This document shows, one piece after another, positions 62,954 through 64,000 of a stretch of DNA of 64,000 nt (position 1 is its first letter; each line of letters opens with the position of its first letter). The stretch spans positions 124,001 to 188,000 of the forward strand of contig NZ_CABFKH010000002.1 of the NCBI RefSeq assembly GCF_901764975.1, given 5' to 3'. The DNA is from Actinobacillus indolicus (GTDB taxonomy: Bacteria; Pseudomonadota; Gammaproteobacteria; Enterobacterales; Pasteurellaceae). A model generated the notes under the pieces. The model was not told the DNA's origin. It was given only the letters and a program-made list of their open reading frames with translations, and ran no database searches. The position numbers were made by a program, and so were the translations under genes.

Positions 62954-64000
62954 TTATTTATTTTCCGCTTCGCTCTGTGCAACAGAATCCCCTAAGTTTT
63001 GATCTTCTGCTACCGTTGGTTTGTCTTCTGGCTTCGCTTCAGAAGGCGGTGTTGTTGGATTGTTATCGTTACTGCTTGAATCATTCCAACCTGCTGGCTC
63101 ACCCACTGGTTTACGCTCCATCAAGTTTTTAATTTGCGGAACATCGATCGTTTCATACTTCATCAACGCATCTTTCATCGCGTGTAAGATATCCATATTG
63201 TCTGTTAATACTTGTCTTGCACGCTCATAGTTACGGTCAATAATCTTACGCACTTCTTCATCAATCAGCTTCGCCGTTGCTTCTGATACAACACGTGGTG
63301 CGCCAAAACCTTCTTCCTCTTTATAGAGAATCGGTCCGAGATTTTCGGAGAAGCCCCATTCTGTCACCATACGACGAGCAATGTTTGATGCCACTTGAAT
63401 ATCGCTTGAAGCACCCGTTGAGATATTTTCTTTACCGTAAATTAACTCTTCCGCTAAACGACCACCATAGGTACTCGCTAATTTGCCTTCCAGTTGTTTT
63501 TGGCTAATGCTGACTTTATCCCCTTCTGGTAAGAAGAATGTCACACCTAAAGCACGTCCGCGTGGAATAATCGTCACCTTATGCACTGGATCGTGTTCTG
63601 GCATTAAATAACCAACAATTGCATGGCCTGCTTCATGATATGCCGTTGAGATTTTTTGCTCTTCAGTCATAATCATTGAACGACGCTCTGGTCCCATGTT
63701 GATTTTGTCTTTTGCTTTTTCAAAATCATTCATGGTGACAACTCGTTGATTTGCTCGTGCAGAGAAAAGTGCAGCTTCATTGACTAAGTTTGCCAATTCT
63801 GCACCCGAATACCCAGGTGTGCCACGTGCAATAATCATTGGATCAACATCTGGTGCAAGCGGTACTTTTTTCATGTGAACTTTCAAAATTTGCTCACGAC
63901 CTTTCACATCCGGTAAACCGACCATAACTTGACGGTCAAAACGTCCTGGACGAGTTAAAGCGTTGTCTAATACATCCGCACGGTTAGTTGCCGCAATGAT
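62954..64000 (-). CDS. ftsH: ATP-dependent zinc metalloprotease FtsH, C-terminal part (5' end outside window)
   Basis: FtsH is a membrane-bound AAA+ protease that degrades LpxC, heat-shock sigma factor and damaged membrane proteins. The frame is open to the right window edge. Seen are the end of the AAA domain ([23 protein letters not shown]), the zinc-protease motif HEAGHAIVG with the later Glu region, and the acidic tail. The membrane helices and Walker motifs lie outside. The tail ([24 protein letters not shown]...) is low-complexity. Confidence 0.97.
   Translation of the reverse strand: MIAATNRADVLDNALTRPGRFDRQVMVGLPDVKGREQILKVHMKKVPLAPDVDPMIIARGTPGYSGAELANLVNEAALFSARANQRVVTMNDFEKAKDKINMGPERRSMIMTEEQKISTAYHEAGHAIVGYLMPEHDPVHKVTIIPRGRALGVTFFLPEGDKVSISQKQLEGKLASTYGGRLAEELIYGKENISTGASSDIQVASNIARRMVTEWGFSENLGPILYKEEEGFGAPRVVSEATAKLIDEEVRKIIDRNYERARQVLTDNMDILHAMKDALMKYETIDVPQIKNLMERKPVGEPAGWNDSSSNDNNPTTPPSEAKPEDKPTVAEDQNLGDSVAQSEAENK

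Overview
The window is chromosomal DNA from a gammaproteobacterium of the family Pasteurellaceae. Two things point to this. The housekeeping genes (moa, mgl, sap, tyrR, rimK, nfsA, lolA, cspD, afuBC) are of the Haemophilus/Actinobacillus type. DNA-uptake signal words of the ACAAGCGGT type recur on both strands, for example at 767-775, 4659-4667, 50492-50504, 62839-62847 and 62888-62896. That word is typical of the Actinobacillus pleuropneumoniae / Mannheimia / Haemophilus ducreyi branch; the H. influenzae branch uses AAGTGCGGT. I cannot name the species.

Layout. 1-5139: molybdenum cofactor genes moaA (cut by the window edge), moaC, moaD and moaE, then ybeY, a TPR membrane protein and tmcA. 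5143-8893: the mglBAC galactose importer behind a class II CRP promoter. 8894-13313: polA, a 34-residue membrane protein and aroA, all leftward. 13460-16569: an ArgR-box-controlled argC-argB-argD cluster of unusual enzyme types. 16820-20460: topA and a LysR regulator. 20485-26656: tyrR followed by sapABCD, without sapF, behind a TyrR box. 26770-33840: pbpG, pyrH, a phosphoethanolamine transferase, rimK, nfsA, mtgA, trpR, lolA and a small lipoprotein. 33945-34836: a DUF1439 protein and cspD.

34887-50477 is the striking region. It is a 15.6-kb mobile element with 22-bp perfect terminal inverted repeats and an 8-bp direct repeat (AAATTTTT) immediately outside. It sits in the spacer of an inverted uptake-signal pair that probably served as the cspD terminator. 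The two ends mirror each other. Each carries an outermost coiled-coil/winged-helix gene reading inward and an IS1595/ISXO2-like transposase reading outward, and the two genes overlap at their 3' ends. The two transposases are diverged paralogues. Inside are a trimeric autotransporter adhesin with a TpgA-like lipoprotein partner, a four-gene operon of DUF805, lipoprotein and exported proteins, three small HTH regulators, and an operon of a large serine recombinase, a ParB-like protein and a second ParB-like protein with a RepB-type C-terminal domain. I do not recognise this combination as a named element, and it is the best candidate for an undescribed system.

50573-64000 returns to core chromosome: carbonic anhydrase, gmhA, frr, a 32-residue membrane protein, fnr, a lysine riboswitch with lysC, afuC and afuB without afuA, an LTA-synthase-like sulfatase, a MOSC protein, xseB-ispA, and the C-terminal part of ftsH running off the right edge. 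Several gene ends are marked by inverted uptake-signal pairs acting as terminators. I saw no tRNA, rRNA or CRISPR array.
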